From a virus: 24,775 nt of DNA. Below are positions 1-7,157 of the stretch, piece after piece. Position numbers and translations under genes: made by a program. Location: the IMG/VR virus record IMGVR_UViG_3300046002_000303, positions 1-24,775 of that record. One strand, written 5' to 3'. Position 1 is the stretch's first letter. Each line of letters opens with the position of its first letter. The notes beneath the pieces are model-generated. The model saw only the letters and a program-made list of their open reading frames with translations. It made no database searches and was not told where the DNA came from.

Positions 1-182
1 ATAGATGTTTCCCCCAAGCCACGCATGAAGCCGCGCTTGAGGAGGGTGCCAATCCCTACTTCGGGTTTTGGCATTCTAAAATCGTACTTCTTTTCAAGCC
101 TACCCAACTCAGCCTGTAACTGTTCGGGTGTTAAGTCATCACTAAATTTAACAGGGCCAAGTTTAGGCAGGTCGATAATCAT
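1..182 (-). CDS. Partial phage structural protein, N-terminal 60 residues (3' end outside window)
   Basis: Starting at the ATG at 182, this frame is open to the left edge and begins MIIDLPKLGPVKFSDDLTP. The visible 60 residues are soluble, with a helical, charged stretch (EQLQAELGRLEKKYDF) and no signal peptide. It follows the 590-aa gene after 15 bases, with a weak purine-rich sequence (TAGGTAAG) as the only candidate ribosome site. I recall similar N-termini on large proteins of uncultured freshwater phages but cannot assign a function from this fragment. Its place at the end of the probable internal-virion cluster suggests a large internal or ejection protein, possibly a T7 gp15/gp16 counterpart; that is inference from position only. 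Confidence 0.7.
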   Translation of the reverse strand, partial: MIIDLPKLGPVKFSDDLTPEQLQAELGRLEKKYDFRMPKPEVGIGTLLKRGFMRGLGETS

Positions 183-197
183 ACTTACTTACCTATT

Positions 198-1970
198 TTA
201 AAATTCGCCGGATGGACGTGCGCTTAAAGCATCTATTGCTTGGCCTCTGATATCTGCTAGATAGGCTTGTTTACGTTTATTAAATATATCTGCGGCTTGT
301 TGGCTACGTAAGTCTTTAGCAGTCAGGAAATTAGGGCCATAGTCTTTGGCAAGTTGCGCTCTAAGTTGAGCACCTTCATTCATCATAAAGTCATTAAGAC
401 CTTTTGCAGTTGCTTGCATGATACGTGCTTTATTTGCCTCATCCAATCCGGCATAACGTTTTTCTTGTGCGGCAAGTTGTGCTTTAGCAATTGACCCTTG
501 TTGTGCAAGTTGTGCAATACCCAGTGCGTTACGGTTCTGTTGATCAACTGCGGACAGTTGTAACTGCTGCCCCTGATTAAGTACATTGGCTTTACCAATG
601 TCACTTTGCGAAAGGGCGTTATACATGTTAATAGATTGAGCGTTACCTGCTTGAGCACCAGTCAACGAAAGTTGAGTAGCAGCTTGCAGGTCTCTACTTG
701 CTTCCCTACCCGCTGTTTGTGCGGCTTGGTAGTTACCTTTCTTAGCGGCAACTTTCTGTTGCTCAAGGTTGTCTCGCATATCTTCCAGTCTGTCCTTGGC
801 GGCGCGTTTTGCGGCTTCACCACGAATGAGGTCTTCAATACCTTGACTGCCTTCGTTAGCCAAAGCACCTGCAAGAGTACGCTCTTTACTACCGGCAATA
901 CGCAAACCTGTTTTGATACCGGTCAAGGCGCGACTAATTGCGTTTTCTTTTTCAATGCCAGCTTCACGTTCGCCAAGTCGACCTTCACGGGATTCAAAAC
1001 CGGGTTTATCAAAACTTTCTAACTCTGCTTGAGAGGCTTTAACAGCGTCCCCAAACGCTGCTTTTGTTTTTTTATCCATGTCCTTGGTAATTGCATCAAG
1101 ATCGGTTAAGTTACCCATTTTGCGTTCTGGCAAAACCGCAGGGGTTGGCTTGTATGTCTGCATAGCAGGCATCTTAAAACCAATATCAGCGGAAGCCGCA
1201 GGGGGAGCGGGAGGGGCTGGGGGAGCTGGAGGTTGAGTTTGAGTTTGAGCCGCAGGGGTAGGGGTTGGGGCTACAGCTTGAGTAGGCGCGGCAAAACTAG
1301 CAAGCGCAGATGGCCCTTCTGCCGCAAGTTGTTGTAACTGCGGAAAAGATAAGTTTGGTAGTGCCGCCGCAACAGCTTTAGCGGCTAGGCGTTCTTCATC
1401 AGTTTGTCGCATAAACAAACCGGGCACAGCGGACGCAGGGCCATACTGCAACTGCAATTTATTACGCAGTTTGGCCATTTCATTAGCCTCAGTAAAATTT
1501 TGTCCTAGACCACTAAAGTAACGACCCGCTGGAGTTGTACCTGTATACCCTGCGCTTTGATAACGCTCAACTTGGCCACCATCTTCAAACGCAATAATGC
1601 CACCACCGGCATAGGACTCGGGCAAATTAGATTGCAGAGCTTCAACACCCTGAGACTGATCTGCTTGAGCGGCTTGCGCCATAACTTGTTGGGCAATGGG
1701 TTGTTGCGGAGCCTGTTGGCCTTGTGGGGGCTGTTGCATGCCAGCACCGGCAATGTTTTGCGCCATCTTGGCTTTAACTTCTGACAACTTTTTGGTGAGT
1801 TCTTGAATAAGGGGGATTCCCACATACGATTTAATTGCACCACTTTGAACACCCGTGATAAGACTTCTCTGTATGGCTTGAATTTCGTCTGGGCGAGTTG
1901 CGCGTTTGGCCATTGCCGCCATGGAAGAGGCGCGGCGTGACATATCATCTTGTAGACTATTGAGGCTCAT
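198..1970 (-). CDS. Candidate internal virion/ejection protein, 590 aa
   Basis: This is a long Ala/Gln-rich, mostly helical protein. Residues 1-70 are charged helices, 76-110 are Gln/Pro-rich, and residues 120-133 hold the motif SYAGGGIIAFEDGGQ that recurs in related forms in neighbouring proteins. A proline linker (about 234-258, with PPAPPAPPAPP) leads to a long Lys/Glu/Ala/Gln-rich helical region of about 330 residues. There is no transmembrane segment or enzyme motif. Its ATG overlaps the stop of the S74-domain gene by four bases (ATGA), so translation is probably coupled. I do not recognise a named family. The context (T7 gp13-like gene two positions upstream, tail hub further upstream) suggests an internal virion or ejection protein. 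A minor structural or tape-like role is the alternative. Confidence 0.75.
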   Translation of the reverse strand: MSLNSLQDDMSRRASSMAAMAKRATRPDEIQAIQRSLITGVQSGAIKSYVGIPLIQELTKKLSEVKAKMAQNIAGAGMQQPPQGQQAPQQPIAQQVMAQAAQADQSQGVEALQSNLPESYAGGGIIAFEDGGQVERYQSAGYTGTTPAGRYFSGLGQNFTEANEMAKLRNKLQLQYGPASAVPGLFMRQTDEERLAAKAVAAALPNLSFPQLQQLAAEGPSALASFAAPTQAVAPTPTPAAQTQTQPPAPPAPPAPPAASADIGFKMPAMQTYKPTPAVLPERKMGNLTDLDAITKDMDKKTKAAFGDAVKASQAELESFDKPGFESREGRLGEREAGIEKENAISRALTGIKTGLRIAGSKERTLAGALANEGSQGIEDLIRGEAAKRAAKDRLEDMRDNLEQQKVAAKKGNYQAAQTAGREASRDLQAATQLSLTGAQAGNAQSINMYNALSQSDIGKANVLNQGQQLQLSAVDQQNRNALGIAQLAQQGSIAKAQLAAQEKRYAGLDEANKARIMQATAKGLNDFMMNEGAQLRAQLAKDYGPNFLTAKDLRSQQAADIFNKRKQAYLADIRGQAIDALSARPSGEF

Positions 1971-3961
1971 GACAATTCCATTTCCACCAGATTGTATTTA
2001 ACAGCTTTGTATCCGTTGTCCATCGTAACAACAGCTTCAGGAATGAGCTTCTCAACTTCTTGTGCCATGACGCCACGGAAGCGACCATGACCACACTGTG
2101 GGTGATCTTTAAACTCAGGCTTGTACTCAAACTCATACAGACCCAGACCGTTAGCAAGTGTGCCAATACGCTCAATATTTTCTTTAACGCGAATATCAGA
2201 ACCAGAAGCTGGGTTCAAAGCGTTGTTCAATGCCAAAGCACTAACACCGGCTGTACCATAACCCGCTAATTGATTACCAAGTGTAGGCTGTGCTTGATAC
2301 TGAGTTGTAGTAGTTCCGGGAACGGCATAACCACGCAACAGAGCGTTGTACTGATTGAACGCATCCATTGGCGCATTCTGTGCGTTGGCAAAGTTCTGGA
2401 TCGCTTGGTTGATGATCTGCTGTTGCTGACCTTGTTGCTGTCCACCGATCTGATTCTGCAAACCAAGAATACCCTGCTGTGCATTAAGTTGCTGTGTGCC
2501 AAGTGAACCAAGTGTGCCAGCAGCCTGATTAGCTAACCCGTAGCCAGCTTGTTGTCCTGTGACACCTTGAAGACCGACTTGAGCGCCTTGCATACCTTGA
2601 GCAGTACCAGCCAGTTGACGATCCACACCTTGCAAACCAACTTGAGCACCCTGCATACCTTGGGCCGTACCGGCAAGTTGTGTATTAACACCTTGCAAGC
2701 CCATACCCGCACCTTGAATGCCAGTCTGGTACGCTTGGTTAGCAGCGTTAATACCTTGCAAGCCCATACCCGCACCTTGCATACCCAGACCGTACATAGA
2801 ACCTGCTTGGCCAACACCAGACAAAGCACCTTGTTGACCCGCCAATGCTTGGCCAATACCTGAAAGACCTAACTGACCGCCCTGCAAGGCAGTACCCAGA
2901 CCAGATTGCGCACCGCTCAAACCAGTAAGGCCAAGGTTAGAGCCATACTGCATGTTCTGAACGGCTTTGTCATAAGCGGCTTGTTGGCCTTGGGCACGGA
3001 TTGAACCCATTTGTCCGGCCAGTGCACGGTTAGCTTCGGCATTCTCAATAGCCTGACGTGAACCACCAAACGCACCTGACCGAGCGGCCTGTGCACCGCG
3101 TACAGTACTGGCAATATCAGCTTGACGTTGAGCCGCTTGTATCTGTGGGTCAATAACTGCGGCAGTATATGGGTTCATGTACTGCTGAATTGCAGACGGG
3201 TCAGTCATTTGACGAGCGTAATTCTGCCCTGCGGCGGCTTGCTGACGTGCTAAATCTTGTGATTGCGCAGTAATGCCTTGGCCGGTTTGTTGGGCTTGAA
3301 GCGCCATGTCCCCAATAGTAGAAGCACGTTGTCCATACCCTAAAGCGGTATCAGCTAACTGAGCGGCTTGAGCGCCATAGCCCGCACCCATACCGCCATA
3401 ACCTTGAGCTTGAGGAGCTAAATTAGCAGCTTGTTGACCAAAAGCGGCACCCATTGCGCCGTATTTAGCTCCGCCTTTGGTACCAAGTTGTTGGCCCATT
3501 TGACCAGATTGGGCACCCATATTTCCATAATACTGGCCACCTTGAATACCAAGCTGTTGACCTTGTTGACCAGACTGAAATCCAGCATTGCCATAACCTG
3601 CGGCTTGGGCGGCAGTGCCTAAACCACCTTGAGCGGCGGCATTAGCGTAACCCGTAGCCTGATTGAACTGGCCGGGCATTTGTAAGTTGGCCGCATTGTA
3701 TTGAACTTGTTGTTGCAGGGGGCTAAAGCCCGCTACGTATTTAGAGGGGTCACTGCTGTAAGGAGTAAACGGTTTAGTACCCGTGATCTCTTCGTTATAG
3801 ATGATGTTGCCAGCTTCATCTTTTTCACCGCTGTCAACTTTTTTAGTTTGGAACAAGTTTTTGCCCGCGCCCATGAGCACGTTTTCAACTTGAGGACGTA
3901 ACCAGTCAGGCACATTAGATTGCGTAACTGTTGAATTTGTAGGCCCGCCGCCACCACCCAT
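1967..3961 (-). CDS. Gly/Gln-repeat structural protein with C-terminal peptidase S74 chaperone domain, 664 aa
   Basis: The N-terminus is Gly-rich. Residues 123-229 hold about five 21-22-residue units starting YG (Y123, Y145, Y167, Y188, Y209). Residues 396-479 are four exact 21-residue units built from heptads starting with G. The C-terminal 77 residues begin SDIRVKEN at Ser588 and continue through GVMAQEVEKLIPEAV, the signature of the S74 intramolecular chaperone of phage fibres. Ser588 and Lys593 have the Ser/+5 Lys spacing of the known self-cleavage dyad. In characterised members this domain trimerises the protein and then releases itself. The start has a good site (AAGGAG, spacing 6) made from the stop codon of the GNAT gene. 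The body does not look like a beta-helical fibre, which is unusual for an S74 protein. It could be a fibre, an internal virion protein or a channel-forming ejection protein. Confidence 0.85.
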   Translation of the reverse strand: MGGGGGPTNSTVTQSNVPDWLRPQVENVLMGAGKNLFQTKKVDSGEKDEAGNIIYNEEITGTKPFTPYSSDPSKYVAGFSPLQQQVQYNAANLQMPGQFNQATGYANAAAQGGLGTAAQAAGYGNAGFQSGQQGQQLGIQGGQYYGNMGAQSGQMGQQLGTKGGAKYGAMGAAFGQQAANLAPQAQGYGGMGAGYGAQAAQLADTALGYGQRASTIGDMALQAQQTGQGITAQSQDLARQQAAAGQNYARQMTDPSAIQQYMNPYTAAVIDPQIQAAQRQADIASTVRGAQAARSGAFGGSRQAIENAEANRALAGQMGSIRAQGQQAAYDKAVQNMQYGSNLGLTGLSGAQSGLGTALQGGQLGLSGIGQALAGQQGALSGVGQAGSMYGLGMQGAGMGLQGINAANQAYQTGIQGAGMGLQGVNTQLAGTAQGMQGAQVGLQGVDRQLAGTAQGMQGAQVGLQGVTGQQAGYGLANQAAGTLGSLGTQQLNAQQGILGLQNQIGGQQQGQQQQIINQAIQNFANAQNAPMDAFNQYNALLRGYAVPGTTTTQYQAQPTLGNQLAGYGTAGVSALALNNALNPASGSDIRVKENIERIGTLANGLGLYEFEYKPEFKDHPQCGHGRFRGVMAQEVEKLIPEAVVTMDNGYKAVKYNLVEMELS
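2525..2776 (-). repeat. Four in-frame 63-bp (21-aa) tandem repeats
   Basis: These encode residues 396-479 of the 664-aa protein. Each unit is three heptads, of the type GAGMGLQ GVNTQLA GTAQGMQ. Glycine opens every heptad and Gln or Ala usually closes it. The DNA copies are diverged while the protein period is kept exactly, so the periodicity is probably under selection. Confidence 0.8.
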
Positions 3962-3971
3962 AATATTCTCC

Positions 3972-4403
3972 TTAGACCAGTGTTTCCACTAGCGTATTGC
4001 GCGGTTCAAAACCGGCCCGTGACAAAAGACGTACCATAGATTCCCGGCAGAATGCCTGTATCTTAGTCGCACCATGAAGTTTTACCAAGACTTTTAACTG
4101 CTCTAAAAGCTCAGGATTTGCAATAAATTTACCACCCGTGGTGGTTACAAACGCTACCCTATGTAAGGGGTAGTTAATAAACGAAACCGTCATAGCCCCG
4201 TGAATTGCTTTTTCTTCATCCACCGCAACCAGAAGAAGCCATTGCCCACTTGTGACAAAACTTTGTACATGGTGCGCGTTGTAGGAAGCCGCATACTCGG
4301 GGAAATCTCCACCCTTATCAAGAGCCTCTTGCACGTAGCCCTGCACCATAGGCCAGACTTGCTGGATATGGCTTACATCAACAGGGCGAACGGTTAAGCT
4401 CAT
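3972..4403 (-). CDS. GNAT-fold (T7 gp13-like) protein, 143 aa
   Basis: The protein starts MSLTVRPVDVSHIQQVWPMV and has the layout of a GNAT acetyltransferase: a helical start, a central beta pair (QWLLLVAVDEEKAIHGAMTVSF), a later strand and a C-terminal pattern AFCRESMVRLLSRAGFEP typical of the last helix and strand of GNAT proteins. The acetyl-CoA loop R/Q-x-x-G-x-G/A is not clear, so catalysis is doubtful. T7 gp13 and its relatives (DUF2833) are small GNAT-like proteins needed for assembling the internal virion core, and the position before several candidate internal proteins fits this. The start overlaps the upstream stop by four bases (ATGA). An active host-modifying acetyltransferase is the alternative. 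Confidence 0.7.
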   Translation of the reverse strand: MSLTVRPVDVSHIQQVWPMVQGYVQEALDKGGDFPEYAASYNAHHVQSFVTSGQWLLLVAVDEEKAIHGAMTVSFINYPLHRVAFVTTTGGKFIANPELLEQLKVLVKLHGATKIQAFCRESMVRLLSRAGFEPRNTLVETLV

Positions 4404-5773
4404 GCAACATCGCCCATTAAAGATGCAATACCACCTTCGGCACGGCGAACCGGTCTGCTACCAATACCAGAGCCTGCAAGACGTGCTTCAGGTTGAGATA
4501 TAGATTGTGATACAGGTGGTTGGCCGTTACCAAGTTGGGGGTGTTGAAAGCTAAATGGCGACTGCATTTGTGGTTGATAACTTTGCTGTTGGTAGCTAGG
4601 CTGTTGATAGCTTGGCTGAAAGCTAGGCTGTTGATAGCTAAATGGGGATTGCATTTGGGGCATAAAACCACCCATGGGGGGTTGTTGGACTTGCAGGCCA
4701 GCAGAAACTGGGCCGCCACCTTGACCACCCATGGGGGGTTGTTGGACTTGCAGGCCAGCAGAAACTGGGCCGCCACCTTGACCCCCAGCCAAGAACTTAG
4801 CTTTTTCTGCGGCCATATCTGTGCCGGAAGCAAAACGAGCCTGAGCACTAAATTTCTTCCAATCATCTTCTGTTCTTGGGCTTGAGTTAAACAGCTGTGG
4901 CATAACACTGGGGCCAGCACCCATAGGAGGTTGTCGGACTTGAGGGCCACCACGCATACCGCCTTGCTGTGATTTCATCATCTCTATCATGTTTTCAGCA
5001 CCACCATAATTTGTTGGTGCTTGAAGAGCAGTTAAAGCAGACGCCTTTTTATTTGCGTCTATCATATATTGTGGAATTTGTTGGCTTACTGCGGGGCCAC
5101 CAAAGCCACCATAGGAGTTAGTGTTGCCATAACCAGAGCTATTGCCGTACGGGTTAAATGGGGACTGCATTTGGGGCATGAAACCACCACCGTAACCCCC
5201 ACCATAGGAAGGTTGTTGGCCATATTGGCTAATACTCATGGGGTTGCCCATGTTGTAATTTTGATACTGCGAGTTGTAGACGGGCTGAAAGAACTGGTCG
5301 GAACCTGCCATAGGTCTGCCAGTAGGAGAAGTCATAGCCGCATTCTGGACTAAGAACCCATAGTCAGAATCTGATACGGGCCTACCCTGAGTTGTCAAAG
5401 CATTACGGATGTCGTTGCCCGCGTAGCCTTGTTGTAGCAACGAGTTGTACTGTGGCCCTGCTTGGTCATACCGCATGCCAGACATATTGCGAAGATTGAG
5501 GTTGTCACGGGGTATGGTGGAAGTACCGGCAGTATTACTTCCAGTGAAGTTCATGCCAGTGATAGAACCACGGTTAGGATTAAATGTTGTGTTTCCGGTG
5601 TTAGAGGTATATCTTGGGGTATAGACATCATTAGGGCCACCAGCATCGCCACCGGGGCCGGGGCCACCTCCACCATCACCAGCGCCATCACCCCCACCCC
5701 CACCCCCACCGCCGCCAGCAAAGCAACGGCGAACGCCATCATGAAAGCCATTAAATTTACTTGGAATGATCAT
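4400..5773 (-). CDS. Gly/Gln/Pro-rich low-complexity structural protein, 457 aa
   Basis: The N-terminus (MIIPSKFNGFHDGVRRCFA) runs straight into a polyglycine tract and a Gly/Asp/Pro-rich segment. The middle is rich in Asn, Tyr, Gln and Gly, and the last third has repeats of the type QMQSPF, SYQQPSYQ and an exactly duplicated 19-residue block (QVQQPPMGGQGG core). It ends RRAEGGIASLMGDVA, a version of the A-x-G-G motif found in neighbours. There is no transmembrane segment, signal peptide or enzyme motif. The start has AAGGA six bases upstream, and the TAA of the preceding gene forms part of that site. I recognise no family. Composition suggests a disordered virion protein in the candidate ejection cluster. 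Confidence 0.65.
   Translation of the reverse strand: MIIPSKFNGFHDGVRRCFAGGGGGGGGGDGAGDGGGGPGPGGDAGGPNDVYTPRYTSNTGNTTFNPNRGSITGMNFTGSNTAGTSTIPRDNLNLRNMSGMRYDQAGPQYNSLLQQGYAGNDIRNALTTQGRPVSDSDYGFLVQNAAMTSPTGRPMAGSDQFFQPVYNSQYQNYNMGNPMSISQYGQQPSYGGGYGGGFMPQMQSPFNPYGNSSGYGNTNSYGGFGGPAVSQQIPQYMIDANKKASALTALQAPTNYGGAENMIEMMKSQQGGMRGGPQVRQPPMGAGPSVMPQLFNSSPRTEDDWKKFSAQARFASGTDMAAEKAKFLAGGQGGGPVSAGLQVQQPPMGGQGGGPVSAGLQVQQPPMGGFMPQMQSPFSYQQPSFQPSYQQPSYQQQSYQPQMQSPFSFQHPQLGNGQPPVSQSISQPEARLAGSGIGSRPVRRAEGGIASLMGDVA
4667..4783 (-). repeat. Perfect 57-bp tandem duplication (2 copies)
   Basis: Bases 4667-4726 are identical to 4724-4783 over 60 bases, which is a 57-bp unit in two full copies. It encodes a 19-residue block twice (G-GQGGGPVSAGLQVQQPP-M). 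The lack of any substitution points to a recent duplication or continuing homogenisation; the reading frame is kept. Confidence 0.9.
5690..5716 (-). repeat. C/A hexanucleotide tract encoding polyglycine
   Basis: On the plus strand there are three CCCCCA-type units followed by CCGCCG. On the coding strand these are runs of five G separated by T, near the 5' end of the 457-aa gene. The tract could slip during replication, or form a G-quadruplex in single-stranded form. Both are inferences from composition. Confidence 0.6.
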
Positions 5774-5782
5774 GGCTGTTCC

Positions 5783-6823
5783 TTATGCGTATGTAGGCAT
5801 GTATTTGCGTGGATCAATCTCTTTACCCTGAGACTTACGCCCCGTGCGGGCTTTACGCACTTTGTCCATCATGGCGTAGAGTTGTTTAGCACCTGCATCA
5901 GAGGAGCCGTTACCAAGGTGAGAGACCACATCAGCGGGGACTACAAATTCTTCAGTGGCTAAACGAGCGGGGCGCTTACCTCCAATGCTTGCAGGGATGC
6001 TGTCAGACATACCATCACCCGGGCCTTTGAGCATACGGCCACCACGTGCGTAATCAGAGTAGCTACCCAGATCAGAGATGCCACCACGAGCCATAGCCTG
6101 TGGGTACATAGGCTCTTCGCCAACCATACGGTCATAACCACCTGCGGTTAAATCAGTAATGCCACCCTCTGCGTAGGGGGTAACGCCACGATAGTCTGAG
6201 CTAAGACGGAAACGCTTGAGGGGGCCGTTATATTCTTCGGGGGAATAAGGATCTTCTCGTGCGCCAACAGCACCTGCTAGGCCAGCGGCGGCGGCAGTAA
6301 ACTTGTTAGCTTTTAAAGACGCCATTGGGTCACTGGCAAACTTAGCCATACCTTCGCCAAAAGTTGGGGGGGCTACAGGGGGGGCTACTGGAGGTGCAGT
6401 AGGTAAAAACGGAGAGGTAGATGCGGCTTCTAAACCAGAAATACCCAAGTTCCCTGTAAGCGGAAGCGCCTGATTCATTGCCGCATTAACGCCAGAAGTA
6501 GTGTTTGCCAACTGGCTTGCTTGTGCAAAACTTTGACCCGCTGGAAGCCCCGAAGTAGTTATTGGGTTAGCTATCATGTTTGATGCGGGCAAAGCCTGTG
6601 CCATTGCCGCATTTGTAGCCATTTCAGTACCCGCAGAACCTAAAGCGGCGGCTTCCGCGCCACCAGCCGCTCCACCTAAAGCACCACCAATACCCGCACC
6701 GGCACCGCCGGTCAAGCCTCCAAGGAGAGCACCTTTAAGTGGATCGCCACCGGTCAAAGCGGCAGAGCCACCACCCATTGCCGCGCCAAGCAGCATCGCT
6801 TCACCAACTCCGCCCATTGCCAT
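5783..6823 (-). CDS. Glycine-zipper protein with tape-measure-like C-terminal motifs, 346 aa
   Basis: Residues 1-65 are Gly/Ala-rich with dense GxxxG spacing (GALLGGLTGGAGAGIGGALG), like a glycine-zipper membrane-inserting segment. The middle is Ala/Pro/Thr-rich. From residue 217 come three A-x-G-G motifs (YAEGGITDL, MARGGISDL, DYARGG), then GPGDGMSDSIPA (267-278) and EFVVPADVVSHLGNGS (about 292-307). The C-terminus is basic. The last part resembles the G..A-x-G-G..E-x-(V/I)-P pattern at the ends of many tape measure proteins. The start has AAGGAG seven bases upstream. It sits between the tail hub protein and the candidate internal-virion genes, so an ejection or short tape-like role is likely. 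No enzyme motif is visible. Confidence 0.7.
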   Translation of the reverse strand: MAMGGVGEAMLLGAAMGGGSAALTGGDPLKGALLGGLTGGAGAGIGGALGGAAGGAEAAALGSAGTEMATNAAMAQALPASNMIANPITTSGLPAGQSFAQASQLANTTSGVNAAMNQALPLTGNLGISGLEAASTSPFLPTAPPVAPPVAPPTFGEGMAKFASDPMASLKANKFTAAAAGLAGAVGAREDPYSPEEYNGPLKRFRLSSDYRGVTPYAEGGITDLTAGGYDRMVGEEPMYPQAMARGGISDLGSYSDYARGGRMLKGPGDGMSDSIPASIGGKRPARLATEEFVVPADVVSHLGNGSSDAGAKQLYAMMDKVRKARTGRKSQGKEIDPRKYMPTYA

Positions 6824-6852
6824 GGTAGGCTCCTTTATAGAGAATTTTTGCC

Positions 6853-6881
6853 ATTTTATTGCATTAAACCAATCTAAACAA
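6853..6881 (-). promoter_or_regulatory. Candidate sigma70-type promoter
   Basis: The 60-bp gap upstream of the 346-aa gene reads TTGTTT (6876-6881), 17 bases, TAAAAT (6853-6858) on the minus strand. The -10 box matches consensus at five of six positions and the -35 at three. The gap is AT-rich and one of the few non-coding spaces here. It could give extra transcription of the left-end cluster. Chance occurrence in AT-rich DNA is quite possible. Confidence 0.35.
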
Positions 6882-6883
6882 CA

Positions 6884-7156
6884 TCATAGTGAAGTCTTGA
6901 TGCGAAGCATCTGACTATTTACTTGTACACCATCTTGTGTGTCTCGGTACACATCACCAATCCTTAGATTTGGCAAGTCTGCTTCAGTGGGTAGTGTGTT
7001 TATGTTGAAGTTCATGCTTGCCGCAGCCAAAGGCCCCGGTGTACTAGTCTGATTAAAGAATAGACGCAGCGCATTGTTTAGCTTGTCCATGTACTGCCTA
7101 TCGTACTGTTCTGGAGCAAGGGGTAGGCTAGGTGGGGTTACATTGGTCTGGGACAT
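6884..7156 (-). CDS. Small phage structural protein, 90 aa
   Basis: I place the start at ATG 7156 (MSQTNVTPPSLPLAPEQYD), one base after the TAA of the tail hub gene and seven bases from AGGAG; a further upstream start at 7198 would overlap that gene and lacks support. The protein has a Pro-rich start, an amphipathic helix (YMDKLNNALRLFFNQ) and a short beta-like C-terminal part (LRIGDVYRDTQDGVQV). There is no membrane segment. It probably works with the hub protein just upstream, for example as a tail or neck accessory, but I recognise no named family. Confidence 0.75.
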   Translation of the reverse strand: MSQTNVTPPSLPLAPEQYDRQYMDKLNNALRLFFNQTSTPGPLAAASMNFNINTLPTEADLPNLRIGDVYRDTQDGVQVNSQMLRIKTSL

Positions 7157-7157
7157 G

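Noticed and set aside
606-1022. 138-aa plus-strand frame and other frames antisense to the 590-aa gene
   Set aside because: Low-complexity shadow of an Ala/Gln-rich gene; no ribosome site, no neighbours on the plus strand.
2533-2863. CRISPR-like spaced repeats
   Set aside because: The repeats are in-frame, degenerate and encode 21-residue protein units; there are no unique spacers between conserved repeats and no cas genes nearby.
3972-4403. GNAT protein as an antibiotic-resistance or toxin acetyltransferase
   Set aside because: No clear acetyl-CoA loop, no toxin partner, and it is embedded in a structural operon at the T7 gp13 position.
5462-5962. 166-aa plus-strand open frame
   Set aside because: It crosses the boundary of two minus-strand genes with good starts, and its sequence is Thr/Ala-rich shadow without motifs.
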